Source: Paraburkholderia tropica (GTDB taxonomy: Bacteria; Pseudomonadota; Gammaproteobacteria; Burkholderiales; Burkholderiaceae). From it: a DNA stretch of 64,000 bases. The stretch's first letter is position 1, and every line of letters begins with the position of its first letter. The notes beneath the pieces were generated by a model that worked only from the letters and a program-made list of their open reading frames with translations, was not told the DNA's origin and made no database searches. Position numbers and translations under genes: made by a program. This document shows, one piece after another, positions 50,024-59,190 of the stretch. The DNA is taken from positions 124,001 to 188,000 of the forward strand of contig NZ_CAJZAR010000028.1 in NCBI RefSeq assembly GCF_914484835.1, read 5' to 3'.

Positions 50024-51130
50024 TTAAGGAGCTAGACGCCGTCGTTTCAACTGCGTCTCCATCAGTTCGCCCGGAAACTTCAGATATCGCTCAAGATAGG
50101 CTGAACGTGGCGCATTCGGCGCGGAATACAAACGAAACTCAATCGGCGGAATGGGCGTGAGCTGTGTCTCGCGCCCATTGAAGCGCAGCAGTTGCCGCAG
50201 TGCCGTCAGCACCTGCGCCGAAGGGTCTTGATCGATGACGAGGTCGATGCGGCCGCTTTCGAGCAGTTGCTTATGCTCATCGAGCATTTCGTGCGCGATC
50301 CACACCACGTGTTGTTCGCCCGCTTTTGCGAGGGCGGTCGCGATGCCGTCCGTCGAATAACCGGTGTCGTAGATGCCGGCGATGGGTCCCTTCTTGAGCG
50401 CGTCGTTGACCATGCGACGCGCGAGGTCGTTCTTGTCCTGGGTGTGGCGCGGAAGACGCTCGGCAACAAGGTTCGGCGCGAACTCCTTGAGCGCCGCTTC
50501 GAACCCTTCTGCACGCAGGTCGTGGCAAGAGTTATGGGTCAGCCCGAGCGCGACGAGGACACGCCCCGTTTGCGGGCCAAGCCGGCTCATCCAGTATCCG
50601 GCCGTCCGACCCGCAGTGACATGATCGATGCCGCAATAGTAGTGCGGCGGGAGATTGTCGAAATCGCAGATGAGCATCGCAACGGGCTCACCTGCACCGA
50701 TGACGGCATGCAGCGCTTCCCGCACCAGCGGGCGGTCCGGCGCGAATACGATGAGCCCCGAACGCCGATAACGCGGATTGCGCGTTGCCGATGCAAATGA
50801 GCGCTCGTCATCCCAGGAAAAGAACTTGCGATGAATATGGACGCTCGTGCCTAGCGAGCGGTTGAGGAAGTCGAATGCCTGTTCCATGCCGCGCAACAGG
50901 GGGCTGGCGTGTACGGGCAATAGCACATCGAAATGGAGTATCGGTGTGCGTTCGTCGGGCAGAATCCGGTTGATTTCCAGCTGGCGTGCGGCATCGAGTA
51001 CTTTCTTTTTCGCGCGATCGGAAACGCTGCCGATTTCATTGATTGCGCGGTTGACCGTCGATACGCTCACGCCCGCCAACGCGGCGATATCTTCGAAACG
51101 GACACGACGCGGACGGGCAGGAGACTTCAT
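50024..51130 (-). CDS. LacI-family transcriptional regulator
   Basis: The ATG at 51130 (MKSPARPRRVRFEDIAALAG) gives 368 residues. The LacI headpiece (VRFEDIAALAGVSVSTVNRA, INEIGSVSDRAKKKVLDAA) is followed by a periplasmic-binding-type sugar domain (FDVLLPVHASPLLRGMEQAF, GLIVFAPDRPLVREALHAVI, AGIYDTGYSTDGIATAL). It follows the cytochrome c gene of the sugar dehydrogenase operon on the same strand after a hairpin, so it probably senses the sugar or acid handled by that operon. Confidence 0.93.
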   Translation of the reverse strand: MKSPARPRRVRFEDIAALAGVSVSTVNRAINEIGSVSDRAKKKVLDAARQLEINRILPDERTPILHFDVLLPVHASPLLRGMEQAFDFLNRSLGTSVHIHRKFFSWDDERSFASATRNPRYRRSGLIVFAPDRPLVREALHAVIGAGEPVAMLICDFDNLPPHYYCGIDHVTAGRTAGYWMSRLGPQTGRVLVALGLTHNSCHDLRAEGFEAALKEFAPNLVAERLPRHTQDKNDLARRMVNDALKKGPIAGIYDTGYSTDGIATALAKAGEQHVVWIAHEMLDEHKQLLESGRIDLVIDQDPSAQVLTALRQLLRFNGRETQLTPIPPIEFRLYSAPNAPRSAYLERYLKFPGELMETQLKRRRLAP

Positions 51131-51240
51131 CGGTATTCCTCGCGTGGCGATCGTCTGCCAGTCATGGCACAGAAACGAACCGGGACTTTGCGCCCATCTT
51201 ATCGTGAATGGGCAGGTGCCCCGCACGCGAGCACGGTGAA

Positions 51241-51268
51241 AGCCGCGCGCCTTGCAGCGCGCGCGGCT
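51241..51268 (-). terminator. hairpin after the cytochrome c gene
   Basis: A perfect 10-bp stem (agccgcgcgc at 51241-51250, its complement at 51259-51268) lies 6 bp past the cytochrome stop. The U-run is weak, so some read-through into the LacI gene is possible. Confidence 0.65.
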
Positions 51269-51274
51269 GCCCCG

Positions 51275-52753
51275 TTACACGCGGGTCTTGCTGCGTCGCC
51301 GACGCAAGACGCACGCCGCGAGCACGATAACGAACGCGCCAGCAATTATGCCGCCAAATGCAAGCGTCGACGCATTGCGAATCAGGAACGACGGACGGCC
51401 GCCTTCGCGAATCACCTTGACGTCTGCGCCCGTGAGTTGCGCGTTGCCGCGCCCGAACTGCTCCGTCACGTAGTTCGTCACGGCGGCGATCTGATCGTCG
51501 CTCAACGAATCCGTGATGCGCTCGTCTTCAGCGGAGAAGGCGGGCATCGACACTTCGCCGTCCGCGCCTTTGCGATGGACGCCTTGCGCAATCGCCATCA
51601 CGACATTGTTCGGCTCCAGCGCGCCCACCGCGCTGTTGTGAGTGAGCGGCGGGAACGTGCTGTCCTCGGTGCCGTGACCGTGCACGCCATGGCAGGCCGC
51701 GCACGCGGCGCTATAGAGCGCTGCGCCGTTCGATTCCGTGGTCGCGAAGCGTTCCGCCGAATCGTTGCCGGGAATCGGCTTCTCGAAGTCGGTCCACGCG
51801 ACATCGCGCTTCGGATCGGCCGCATAAGACGGCGTCGTCTGGCCCGGCGTGCGGATCGGCGCGACGGTACGCAGATAAGCGACGATGGCGTCGATGTCGT
51901 GGTCGTCGAGCTTGCGGAAGCTGTTTTCGATCGCTTCAGCCATGCCGCCGCCTGCTTGCGCGAGGCCGCGAACATGACCCGTGCGCAGATACGCGGTCAA
52001 TTGCGCGTCGGACCATCCACCAATGCCGCTAACCTTGTCCGACGTGATGTTCGGCGCGTACCAGCCGCCCACCACCGCGCCGCCCAGGTACGCGCTCTGG
52101 TCGAGCGCCATCATCGTATTGCGGCCCGTGTGGCAGGTCGTGCAATGCGCGAGTCCATCGACCAGATAGTGCCCACGATTGACGAGCAGCGAAACATTCG
52201 CATCCGGTTTGAAGCGGTCGTGGTTCAGATAGAGCGCGTTCCAGATCGACATCACGCCGGGCAGCCCGAATGGAAACTTGAGCGCCGTCTTTTCTGCGGG
52301 TGCCTCGTCCACAGGCGCGACGCCTTGCATGAAATACGCGTAGAGCGACTTGACGTCGTCGTCGGTCATCAGCGCATATTCGGTGTAGGGCATCGCGGGA
52401 TACAGATTCGAGCCGTCCGGGCGCTTGCCTTCGCGCACGGCACGCGCGAAATCCGCTTCGCTGTAATTGCCGATACCTGCCGTCTTTGAAGGCGTGATAT
52501 TGCTCGACACGATGGTGCCCATCGGCGTATCGAAGCGATAGCCGCCCGCGAAGGGCTTGCCGTGATCCTTGGCTGTGTGACACGCAATACAGTCGCTCGC
52601 GATAGCGAGGTATTGTCCGTGCTGGATCGAAGCGGCATCGGCATCGGTTTGCGCCGATGCGGCGTGTGCGGCGATGCTGCAAGCCGTCGAGAAAACGAGC
52701 GTGCCGATAAAGCGTGAAAGCAATTTTGCGGAAGTCGTGTTTACTACTTTCAC
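51275..52753 (-). CDS. triheme cytochrome c subunit of a membrane sugar dehydrogenase
   Basis: Starting at the GTG at 52753, two bases after the flavoprotein stop, gives 492 residues. A signal peptide is followed by three heme sites: CIACH (about 55-59), CTTCH and CAACH. The order and spacing match the cytochrome subunit of gluconate, sorbitol and alcohol dehydrogenases of acetic acid bacteria and relatives. A C-terminal helix (LAFGGIIAGAFVIVLAACVL) anchors it in the inner membrane. It passes electrons from the GMC flavoprotein to ubiquinone. A TTG six codons upstream is less likely. Confidence 0.95.
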   Translation of the reverse strand: MKVVNTTSAKLLSRFIGTLVFSTACSIAAHAASAQTDADAASIQHGQYLAIASDCIACHTAKDHGKPFAGGYRFDTPMGTIVSSNITPSKTAGIGNYSEADFARAVREGKRPDGSNLYPAMPYTEYALMTDDDVKSLYAYFMQGVAPVDEAPAEKTALKFPFGLPGVMSIWNALYLNHDRFKPDANVSLLVNRGHYLVDGLAHCTTCHTGRNTMMALDQSAYLGGAVVGGWYAPNITSDKVSGIGGWSDAQLTAYLRTGHVRGLAQAGGGMAEAIENSFRKLDDHDIDAIVAYLRTVAPIRTPGQTTPSYAADPKRDVAWTDFEKPIPGNDSAERFATTESNGAALYSAACAACHGVHGHGTEDSTFPPLTHNSAVGALEPNNVVMAIAQGVHRKGADGEVSMPAFSAEDERITDSLSDDQIAAVTNYVTEQFGRGNAQLTGADVKVIREGGRPSFLIRNASTLAFGGIIAGAFVIVLAACVLRRRRSKTRV

Positions 52754-52754
52754 A

Positions 52755-54341
52755 TCAGACCTCGCGCGCAATGATGTCCGCCGAACGGATCGACAGTGCG
52801 ATCGCCGTGAGCGTTGGATTGACCACGCCAGCGGCCGGAATCACACCCACCGAGGCGATAAACAGATTCTCGTGATCGTGCGTGCGGCAATCGCCATCCA
52901 CCACAGAATCTTTCGGGTTCGCGCCCATGATCATCGTGCCCATCAGGTGATCGTGATTCTGGAAGCCGGTGGTGTCGATATAGGTGCCGTTCATCTTCGC
53001 GACGATATCCTTGTAATGATCCTGGGCCGCGCGATAACCTGCTTTGACGTAATCGTCGACATCGAAATGCACGTCGATCATCGGAATGCCGAGCGCGTCC
53101 TTGCGCGTGCGGCTGGGCTGCACGCGATTGGTGGGCGAGGGCAGCGACTCGAAGAACGTCGAGATCTCCAGCCAGCGCGCGCTGTATTTCATGATGTTCG
53201 CGTCGAGCTGCTTGCCCATCATGCCTTCACCAAGAAAGCGCTGCGTGAGGCTCAATTGCGGATTCAGATTGGTGATCGTGTGCTTGAGCGCGGAATGCTG
53301 CTTGCGGAAATCGCCGTCACGCCAGTTGAAAATACCGCCTTGCTGCACAGGACCTCGCCCCATCCACACGGGTTCTTCGGCGAGAAAATGCATATTCACG
53401 CCGATGTGATCCATCAGATTGCGGCCAACCTGATCCGACGAATTCGCCACGTCGGAAAGCAGCAGCAGCTTCGACGTTTCGAACGAATGCGCGGCAATGA
53501 CGAAATAGCGTGCGGTAAGCCGCACGTCTTCGCCCGTCGACGAACGATAGTGAACGGCGACGATGCGGTTCTTCTCGCCTTTCTCGATCTTGTACGCGGT
53601 GGCGTCGGTGATGAGCTTTACGCCGCGACGCTCCGCTCGCTCCGCGTGAATGCTGCCGTTATAGAGCGCGCCGATCGGGCACACGGGGGCGCAGTTGTTA
53701 TTGCCCTGGCAAGCCGGACGCTCGTCGTAAGGCACGTGCGTACGCACGTTCGGTTCGTGCGCGAAACGATAGCCGTGCGGTTCGAGCTTTTTGCGGAAGT
53801 GCGAATACAGATACAGTTCCGGCTCGGGTGTGACGGGATAGGGTGCAGAGCGCGGCGGAAAAGACGAGCCGCCCTGGCCGCTCTGGTCGTCGGCATCGCT
53901 GCCCGAAACGCCGAGTTCGACTTCGGCGCGGTGATAGTACGGCTCCAGGTCGCTATATTCGATCGGCCAGTCGCGCCCCACGCCATAGAGCGTCTTGAGC
54001 TTCATGTCGTTGGGCAGATAGCGCCACGTTGCGCCGCCCCAATGCCACGTCGTGCCGCCTACGAGCTTGAGCATGCCGGGCAGCATGCGAAACGAACCCG
54101 TGTTTTCGATGTAGCCTTCAGCGTAGGACGTATGTGCCCACGGCGAGTTCGGAAACGGTTCGTTGAAGTCGTATTTGCGCGGCGAATTGCGGAAGTTCTC
54201 GACCAGCTTCCAGCGCGGCACCTTGCGTCCGGCTTCGAGCATGATGACGGACTTGCCGTGCTTTGCGAGTTCGTTGGCCATATTGCTGCCGACCGCGCCT
54301 GAGCCGACGACGATCACGTCAGCATCGAATTCTGTTGCCAT
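52755..54341 (-). CDS. GMC flavoprotein subunit of a membrane sugar/sugar-acid dehydrogenase
   Basis: The ATG at 54341 gives 528 residues. The FAD-binding loop is DVIVVGSGAVGSNMANEL near the N-terminus; the C-terminal GMC block (LFIASVGVIPAAGVVNPTLT) and the NHDHLMGTMIMG segment with the catalytic His are present. It is the large subunit of the gluconate 2-dehydrogenase/sorbitol dehydrogenase type, exported with its Tat-signalled small partner since it has no signal of its own. Cysteines in CQGNNNCAPVCPIGAL resemble the 3Fe-4S-type cluster site of FAD glucose dehydrogenases. The substrate (gluconate, 2-ketogluconate, sorbitol or an aldose) is not settled. Confidence 0.94.
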   Translation of the reverse strand: MATEFDADVIVVGSGAVGSNMANELAKHGKSVIMLEAGRKVPRWKLVENFRNSPRKYDFNEPFPNSPWAHTSYAEGYIENTGSFRMLPGMLKLVGGTTWHWGGATWRYLPNDMKLKTLYGVGRDWPIEYSDLEPYYHRAEVELGVSGSDADDQSGQGGSSFPPRSAPYPVTPEPELYLYSHFRKKLEPHGYRFAHEPNVRTHVPYDERPACQGNNNCAPVCPIGALYNGSIHAERAERRGVKLITDATAYKIEKGEKNRIVAVHYRSSTGEDVRLTARYFVIAAHSFETSKLLLLSDVANSSDQVGRNLMDHIGVNMHFLAEEPVWMGRGPVQQGGIFNWRDGDFRKQHSALKHTITNLNPQLSLTQRFLGEGMMGKQLDANIMKYSARWLEISTFFESLPSPTNRVQPSRTRKDALGIPMIDVHFDVDDYVKAGYRAAQDHYKDIVAKMNGTYIDTTGFQNHDHLMGTMIMGANPKDSVVDGDCRTHDHENLFIASVGVIPAAGVVNPTLTAIALSIRSADIIAREV

Positions 54342-54409
54342 GCCTGTATTGCCCTGCGATATGAGTTGCTGAATGTCCCTGACTGAAGCGGACGGACAAA
54401 TGTGCCTTG

Positions 54410-54994
54410 TTACGTTGGCACGGTCGTCCAATAGCCGGTGCCCCAACGCGAATACGAGGGAATCGGCGTATAGCGCTCGGTCAGCCGGTACATCAGCGCC
54501 TGCGTATAGGTGACGAATTGCGTGTCGTCGTGTGCCGCGCCGCTCTTTGCGGTGCCTGCGTAGCCGAGATAGAAACTCGAAATGATGGCGAGCGCGTCGG
54601 CCTTGATCGTCGCGGGCAGCGCGGCGTACTGACTGAATGCGTCGACATCCGCAAGGGAATGCGTCGCGATGTAACGCGAGATGGCGGCCGCCTTTGCGCC
54701 GAATTGCGCATCGACTTTCAGGAGCGCGTCGAGCGCGCGAACCGCCAATGCGCCGTCGAGCGTCTTACCCGTGAGGAATTGCGCAAGCTGGTGAAAGTCC
54801 TGCTGCGAAATCGCGGCAACCGGCGCGCCGGGCTCTGCGTGTGCCGGTGCAATCGCGAGTGCGGGAAACATGGCGAGCGCGCTCAACATCACGCTCCCTT
54901 GCGCAAGGAAAACGCGGCGCGCGCCATCGGGCGCGCCGCAGGATGTGGTCGCCGTCACGCGATCGCGCGGCCCGTATTCGGGGGAATTCTTCAT
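54410..54994 (-). CDS. Tat-exported small subunit of the sugar dehydrogenase
   Basis: The ATG at 54994 (MKNSPEYGPRDRVTATTSCG) gives 194 residues. The twin-arginine motif is ARRVFLAQ, followed by a hydrophobic stretch and a cleavage site near AHA, as in the hitch-hiker small subunits that carry the folded flavoprotein through the Tat pore. ISQQDFHQLAQFLTGKTLDG and FYLGYAGTAKSGAAHDDTQF, with a C-terminal RYTPIPSYSRWGTGYW, match the sorbitol/gluconate dehydrogenase small-subunit family. It starts 14 bp after the porin stop and leads directly to the flavoprotein gene. Confidence 0.92.
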   Translation of the reverse strand: MKNSPEYGPRDRVTATTSCGAPDGARRVFLAQGSVMLSALAMFPALAIAPAHAEPGAPVAAISQQDFHQLAQFLTGKTLDGALAVRALDALLKVDAQFGAKAAAISRYIATHSLADVDAFSQYAALPATIKADALAIISSFYLGYAGTAKSGAAHDDTQFVTYTQALMYRLTERYTPIPSYSRWGTGYWTTVPT

Positions 54995-55008
54995 CGTCAA
55001 TCGGCCAA

Positions 55009-56118
55009 TCAGAAGTAATGAATCACGCCGCAATACGCGCCCGTTTGCGACGCACCGAACGCGGGATTGGTGCTGTTGCTGTTGTCGCTGCCGGGGTTAT
55101 TCGCGTTCACGCTGAAATTGCTGTGCGCGCCGTTGCGAACGTGCGCGAGCGTGGTGTAAAGCACGGTGCGTTTGGAGAGTTGGTAGAGCGTGCCGAGCGT
55201 GAACATCGTCGCGTGGCCGCCTGCATCGTGAGTCGCGTCGCCCGCGCCGGAACCGACGTCGACATGAAACACGGCCGCATCGATTTCGAGCGCAGGCGAA
55301 AGCGTGTATTTGCCGCCGAACCAGTATTCATTCGCCGAACTCGCGAGCCCGGCTGGCGTATCGGGCGCGCTCAGATGGAGCGCCGCGCCTTGCCAGAGCA
55401 TCTTTCCCGTGCGCAGCGAGAGACCGCCGAACCACTCGCGCGACGACACGAACACATTCGAGAAACGACCGTTCGAATCGCGCAATTCTTCATACATGCC
55501 CATTGCGCGGAACGGCCCGCTCGCGTAATTGATCTGCACGCCGCCGCTGCGGCCGTAGTCGCCGCTCAGCCCGTTATTGAATCCGCTCGATGCGTTGCCG
55601 AAGGCGTATTGCGCCTGCATCGACAAACCGCGATAACTGGGCGAGATGTACGACACGGTGTTGCTCGTGACCGGCCCCAGCCGCCCGCGCGAGAGCGATT
55701 GCGAGGAGGTCAGCTCCTGCTGGAACGGATCGAAATCCCACTGATAGTTCGAGAGCCCGAGCGTGCGCCCGAGCGTCAGCGTGCCCCAATCGTCGTCGCT
55801 GATGCCGACGGTCGCGATACGGTTGAAATAACGCGCGGAATCAGCCTGTTCGCCACTCGCCATATCGATGCCGGCTTCGAGGTTGAAGATCGCGTGCGTA
55901 TGCCCGCCCAGATCTTCCTTGCCGCGAAAGCCAAAATAGCTGGCGCCCCAGTTTGCGCTTTGCATGCGGTAATCGGCGCCACCGCCTCGCGTATTCGAGA
56001 GGTAATCGAAACCCATATCGAGCCGTCCATAAAGCGTCACGCTGCTTTGGGCTTTGGCCTGACACGCTGCAAATGTCAGCGCGGCGGCGGTCAAGATTAG
56101 AGGGCTCTGTCTTTTCAT
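55009..56118 (-). CDS. Gram-negative porin (OmpC-like trimeric, Burkholderia type)
   Basis: This 369-residue porin has a signal peptide (MKRQSPLILTAAALTFAACQ, cleavage near AKA) and the family start SSVTLYGRLDMGFDYLSN. FGFRGKEDLGGHTHAIFNLE, WGTLTLGRTLG and the final aromatic strand ending in Phe (TGAYCGVIHYF) are typical of 16-strand betaproteobacterial porins. It is the first gene of the dehydrogenase operon, so its pore probably admits the substrate. Confidence 0.94.
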   Translation of the reverse strand: MKRQSPLILTAAALTFAACQAKAQSSVTLYGRLDMGFDYLSNTRGGGADYRMQSANWGASYFGFRGKEDLGGHTHAIFNLEAGIDMASGEQADSARYFNRIATVGISDDDWGTLTLGRTLGLSNYQWDFDPFQQELTSSQSLSRGRLGPVTSNTVSYISPSYRGLSMQAQYAFGNASSGFNNGLSGDYGRSGGVQINYASGPFRAMGMYEELRDSNGRFSNVFVSSREWFGGLSLRTGKMLWQGAALHLSAPDTPAGLASSANEYWFGGKYTLSPALEIDAAVFHVDVGSGAGDATHDAGGHATMFTLGTLYQLSKRTVLYTTLAHVRNGAHSNFSVNANNPGSDNSNSTNPAFGASQTGAYCGVIHYF

Positions 56119-56367
56119 CGAATTCTTTTTGGGCGAAACAATGCAGCGTGCAATCGACTCGCGGTCGGCACGCTTTCCGTTCTAGTTGTGATTTCCAGTG
56201 CGTGGTGGGTCGGGCAATCAAGTTGCCGGGCTGCGCCAATTGGTCACACGGGAGAGATGCCGAAGGATAGTTTCAGCCCGACCGCGAGGCAATCGACATT
56301 TTGAATTGATCGATTCAAATGAGCGCGTGTCAGTCGGGGCGAAGCTTTGTACGCTTGCGGGAGGCGT

Positions 56368-57042
56368 TCAGCCAAAGAGGCGAGCAATGCCGCTGCGGAT
56401 GTGCTCGACCATGGCCTGACGTGCGCCGTCGCTATCGCCCCGTGCAATCGCTTCGTCGATACGTAGATGTTCGTCGCGGATATCGCGCACGCGGCGCAGA
56501 CGCGGCTGATTCGAGAGTTCGCGGATCATGCGCGTGGCAATGCGGCGATGGTCGCGAATGGCCGCCATCGTCATGCCATAGAACTTGTTGCCGCTTGCCT
56601 GCGCGATCGCTTCGTGAAAAGCGATGTCTTCTTCGATGCTTTCGGTGCCGCGATGAATGGCTACTTCGAGCAGGCGTCGGCGCGCGCTGATTTCACGCAG
56701 TAAATCGGGCTGCGCATGCGTGGCGGCCCATGCCGCACATTCTCCTTCGATTACGCAGCGAAACTCCAGAAATGCACGCACCTCTTCGACGTTTTCGATG
56801 GGCCCGAACGGCATGCTGCGCAATTGCGGACGGCCCACGTAATTGCCCGAACCTTTGCGCGACACGATCCAGCCTTCCGAACGTAATTGCGCGAGCGCCT
56901 GACGCACGACAGGGCGTGAAACGCCGAGTAATTCGGCCATGGTGTTTTCCCCAGGCAGTTTGTCGTCGCCGCCCAGTCGATGGCGATCGATGAAGGCGAG
57001 GATGCCTTGATACGCAAGGTCGGTCAGCGGAGAAATGGACAT
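56368..57042 (-). CDS. GntR/FadR-subfamily transcriptional regulator
   Basis: The ATG at 57042 (MSISPLTDLAYQGILAFIDR) gives 224 residues. The GntR winged helix (LPGENTMAELLGVSRPVVRQ, ALAQLRSEGWIVSRKGSGNYV) is followed by an all-helical FCD domain with its metal-site residues (RCVIEGECAAWAATH, DIAFHEAIAQASGNKFYG, RDEHLRIDEAI). FCD proteins usually sense sugar acids or other carboxylates. It is divergent from the sugar-acid dehydratase operon, with a FadR-type palindrome between, so it most likely represses that operon and itself. Confidence 0.94.
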   Translation of the reverse strand: MSISPLTDLAYQGILAFIDRHRLGGDDKLPGENTMAELLGVSRPVVRQALAQLRSEGWIVSRKGSGNYVGRPQLRSMPFGPIENVEEVRAFLEFRCVIEGECAAWAATHAQPDLLREISARRRLLEVAIHRGTESIEEDIAFHEAIAQASGNKFYGMTMAAIRDHRRIATRMIRELSNQPRLRRVRDIRDEHLRIDEAIARGDSDGARQAMVEHIRSGIARLFG

Positions 57043-57080
57043 GAACGCGACTCGAAGTAATCGTGGGGCGCATCTTAAAC

Positions 57081-57091
57081 CTGTAATACAG
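57081..57091. promoter_or_regulatory. FadR/GntR-type operator before the sugar-acid operon
   Basis: ctgtaatacag is a perfect palindrome (CTGTA-A-TACAG) close to the TGTA-n-TACA sites of GntR/FCD regulators. It lies in the 124-bp region between the divergent GntR gene and the dehydratase gene. Confidence 0.6.
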
Positions 57092-57166
57092 CCTCGTCCA
57101 TTTGTTGACGGTCGCGTGGCCGGTTGTGAGCATGAGCACATCGTTCAACTTCACTTGCACGCAACC

Positions 57167-58366
57167 ATGTCCAGTATTACGAAGCTTCGCACTATCCGTA
57201 TCGCCGAGCGGCCCAATCTCATCTGGGTCGAACTCGAAACCGACGATGGGCTCCTCGGGCTGGGTGAAACGTTTCGTGGCGCGCAGGCCGTCGAGGCCGT
57301 GCTGCACGAACAGGTCGCGCCGCTGTTGATCGGGCAGGACTCGCGCCGCATCGACGCAATCTCGCGCCAGTTGCATACGCCGTATGTGGGCTTTCAAGGC
57401 GCAAGCGCGGAAATCCGTGCGGCCAGCGCGGTCGATATCGCGTTGTGGGACATCGCTGGAAAACGTCACGGCATTCCGGTGCATGAAGCACTGGGCGGTG
57501 CAAACCGCCTGACGATCCAGGCGTACAACACGTGCGCGGGTTATGCCTATAACAGCAATCAGACGGCGCGCCGCGTGATTTCGCAAAACGACGCGGCGCA
57601 AGGTCCGTACGACGATCAGGTCGCGTTCAATCAGGATGCGGGCCGTCTCGCGCAGAGTCTGCTCGAAGAAGGTTATCGCGCAATGAAGATCTGGCCGTTC
57701 GACGTCTTCGCGGCGGCGACCGGCGGCCAGACGATTTCTCTCGCCGATCTCAAGAAGGGGCTGGAGCCGTTCAGGAAGATTCGCGCGGCCGTGGGTGACG
57801 ACATCGAAGTGATGTGTGAAATGCACAGCCTGTGGGGCGCATTGCCCGCCGAACGTATCTGCCGCGCACTCGAAGACTACGGCGTGTTCTGGGCCGAAGA
57901 CCCCATCAACAAGATGCACGACATCGAAGCGCTCGCCAATCTGCGCTCGCGGGTGCGTGTGCCGATCTGCGGCAGCGAAACGCTCTCGGGCAGCACGCAG
58001 TTCCGCGAGTTGATGGCCGCCGACGCGGTGGACGTCGTGATGGTCGACATCGCCTGGTGCGGCGGCCTCACGGAGGCACGCAAGATCGCCGCCATCGCCG
58101 AGTCGCATCGCCGCGCGCTCGCGCCGCACGACTGTACGGGTCCGATCACCTTGATGGCCGGGCTTCATCTTGCCTTGCATGCGTCCACGGCGATCTATCA
58201 GGAAGTCGTGCGCGCCACGCTTTCGACCTGGTATCGCGATCTCGTGACCGAACTGCCCGTTATCGAGCGCGGCATGGTACAGGCGCCCGTTGTGCCGGGA
58301 CTCGGTACGGCGCTGCGGCCGGAAGTGAAGCTGCGCGCCGACGCCGTCGTGCGTGAGTCGCATTGA
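57167..58366 (+). CDS. enolase-superfamily sugar acid dehydratase
   Basis: Taking the ATG at 57167 (MSSITKLRTIRIAERPNLIW) gives 399 residues; the longer upstream frame runs through the promoter. The N-terminal cap (VELETDDGLLGLGETFRGAQ) is followed by the barrel with the acid/base and metal residues: YRAMKIWPFD on the second strand, then the three metal-site blocks EVMCEMHSLW, FWAEDPI and CGSETL, and finally APHDCTGPI with the catalytic His. This set belongs to the mandelate racemase/galactonate-dehydratase-type group, which remove water from aldonic or aldaric acids to give 2-keto-3-deoxy acids. It heads the operon. The substrate is not determined by sequence alone. Confidence 0.93.
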   Translation: MSSITKLRTIRIAERPNLIWVELETDDGLLGLGETFRGAQAVEAVLHEQVAPLLIGQDSRRIDAISRQLHTPYVGFQGASAEIRAASAVDIALWDIAGKRHGIPVHEALGGANRLTIQAYNTCAGYAYNSNQTARRVISQNDAAQGPYDDQVAFNQDAGRLAQSLLEEGYRAMKIWPFDVFAAATGGQTISLADLKKGLEPFRKIRAAVGDDIEVMCEMHSLWGALPAERICRALEDYGVFWAEDPINKMHDIEALANLRSRVRVPICGSETLSGSTQFRELMAADAVDVVMVDIAWCGGLTEARKIAAIAESHRRALAPHDCTGPITLMAGLHLALHASTAIYQEVVRATLSTWYRDLVTELPVIERGMVQAPVVPGLGTALRPEVKLRADAVVRESH

Positions 58367-58419
58367 ATCCCCGCGCATTGAATCCCGTTATCGATCTCTC
58401 ACTTTAGAAGGCTACTCGT

Positions 58420-59139
58420 ATGACCGTCCTTACCGCCGAACTGCGCGCCCAACTGGAAAAGATCAGCACCGCCACGCTAGCCACCGCGCTTTATAAGCGC
58501 GGCTTGCGTCAGCAGGTGATTCAGGGTGTCACGCCGCTCAAGCGGCTCACGAAAAGCATGGTGGGCGAAGCGTTCACGCTGCGCTACATTCCGGCGCGCG
58601 AAGACCGGAACGGCCTGGAAGTGTTTCGGAATCCCGATCATCCGCAGCGCAAGGCCGTGGAAATCTGCCCGCCGGGCGCCGTGCTCGTGATGGATAGCCG
58701 CAACGACCCGCGTGCGGCATCGGCGGGCGGCATTCTCGTCACGCGCCTGATGAAACGCGGCGTGGCAGGTGTCGTGACCGACGGCGGTTTTCGCGACGCC
58801 GACGACATCGCGCAGATCGACATGCCCGCGTTCCACACGCGTCCTTCCGCGCCGACCAACCTCACGCTGCATGAAGCGCTCGATATCAACGTGCCCGTCG
58901 GTTGCGGCCACGCTGCCGTGTTTCCGGGCGACGTGGTGGTCGGCGACAACGACGGCGTGATCGTCATTCCGGCGCATCTGGTCGAAGAAGTCACCGCCGA
59001 GGCCACGGAAATGACGGCCTTCGAAGACTTCGTGATGGAAGAAGTGCGCGAAGGCAACACGATCATCGGCCTGTATCCGGCGACGCGCGAAGAGACGCGC
59101 GAGAAGTTCGCCGTGTGGCGCGCACGTAATGGCCGCTGA
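58420..59139 (+). CDS. RraA/HMG-aldolase-family protein in sugar-acid pathway
   Basis: This 239-residue protein has the RraA fold with ISTATLATALYKRGLRQQVI, GGILVTRLMKRGVAGVVTDG, GGFRDADDI and FPGDVVVGDNDGVIVIPAHL. In the metal-dependent aldolases of this family the Arg-Asp pair (here FRD) binds metal and substrate. True RraA is an RNase E inhibitor of about 160 residues; this one is longer and sits between a dehydratase and an aldehyde dehydrogenase, so a lyase or dehydratase acting on a 2-keto-3-deoxy acid is more likely. The place is usually filled by a DHDPS-type or FAH-type enzyme. Confidence 0.9.
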   Translation: MTVLTAELRAQLEKISTATLATALYKRGLRQQVIQGVTPLKRLTKSMVGEAFTLRYIPAREDRNGLEVFRNPDHPQRKAVEICPPGAVLVMDSRNDPRAASAGGILVTRLMKRGVAGVVTDGGFRDADDIAQIDMPAFHTRPSAPTNLTLHEALDINVPVGCGHAAVFPGDVVVGDNDGVIVIPAHLVEEVTAEATEMTAFEDFVMEEVREGNTIIGLYPATREETREKFAVWRARNGR

Positions 59140-59190
59140 AACCGATCCGCGCAATCCGATGGTGACGACGATATTTTCAGGAGCAAACAA

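Noticed and set aside
49873..50160. 95-codon rightward ORF near the end of the LacI gene
   Set aside because: It overlaps the LacI 3' end antisense, has no domain and shows no ribosome-binding site.
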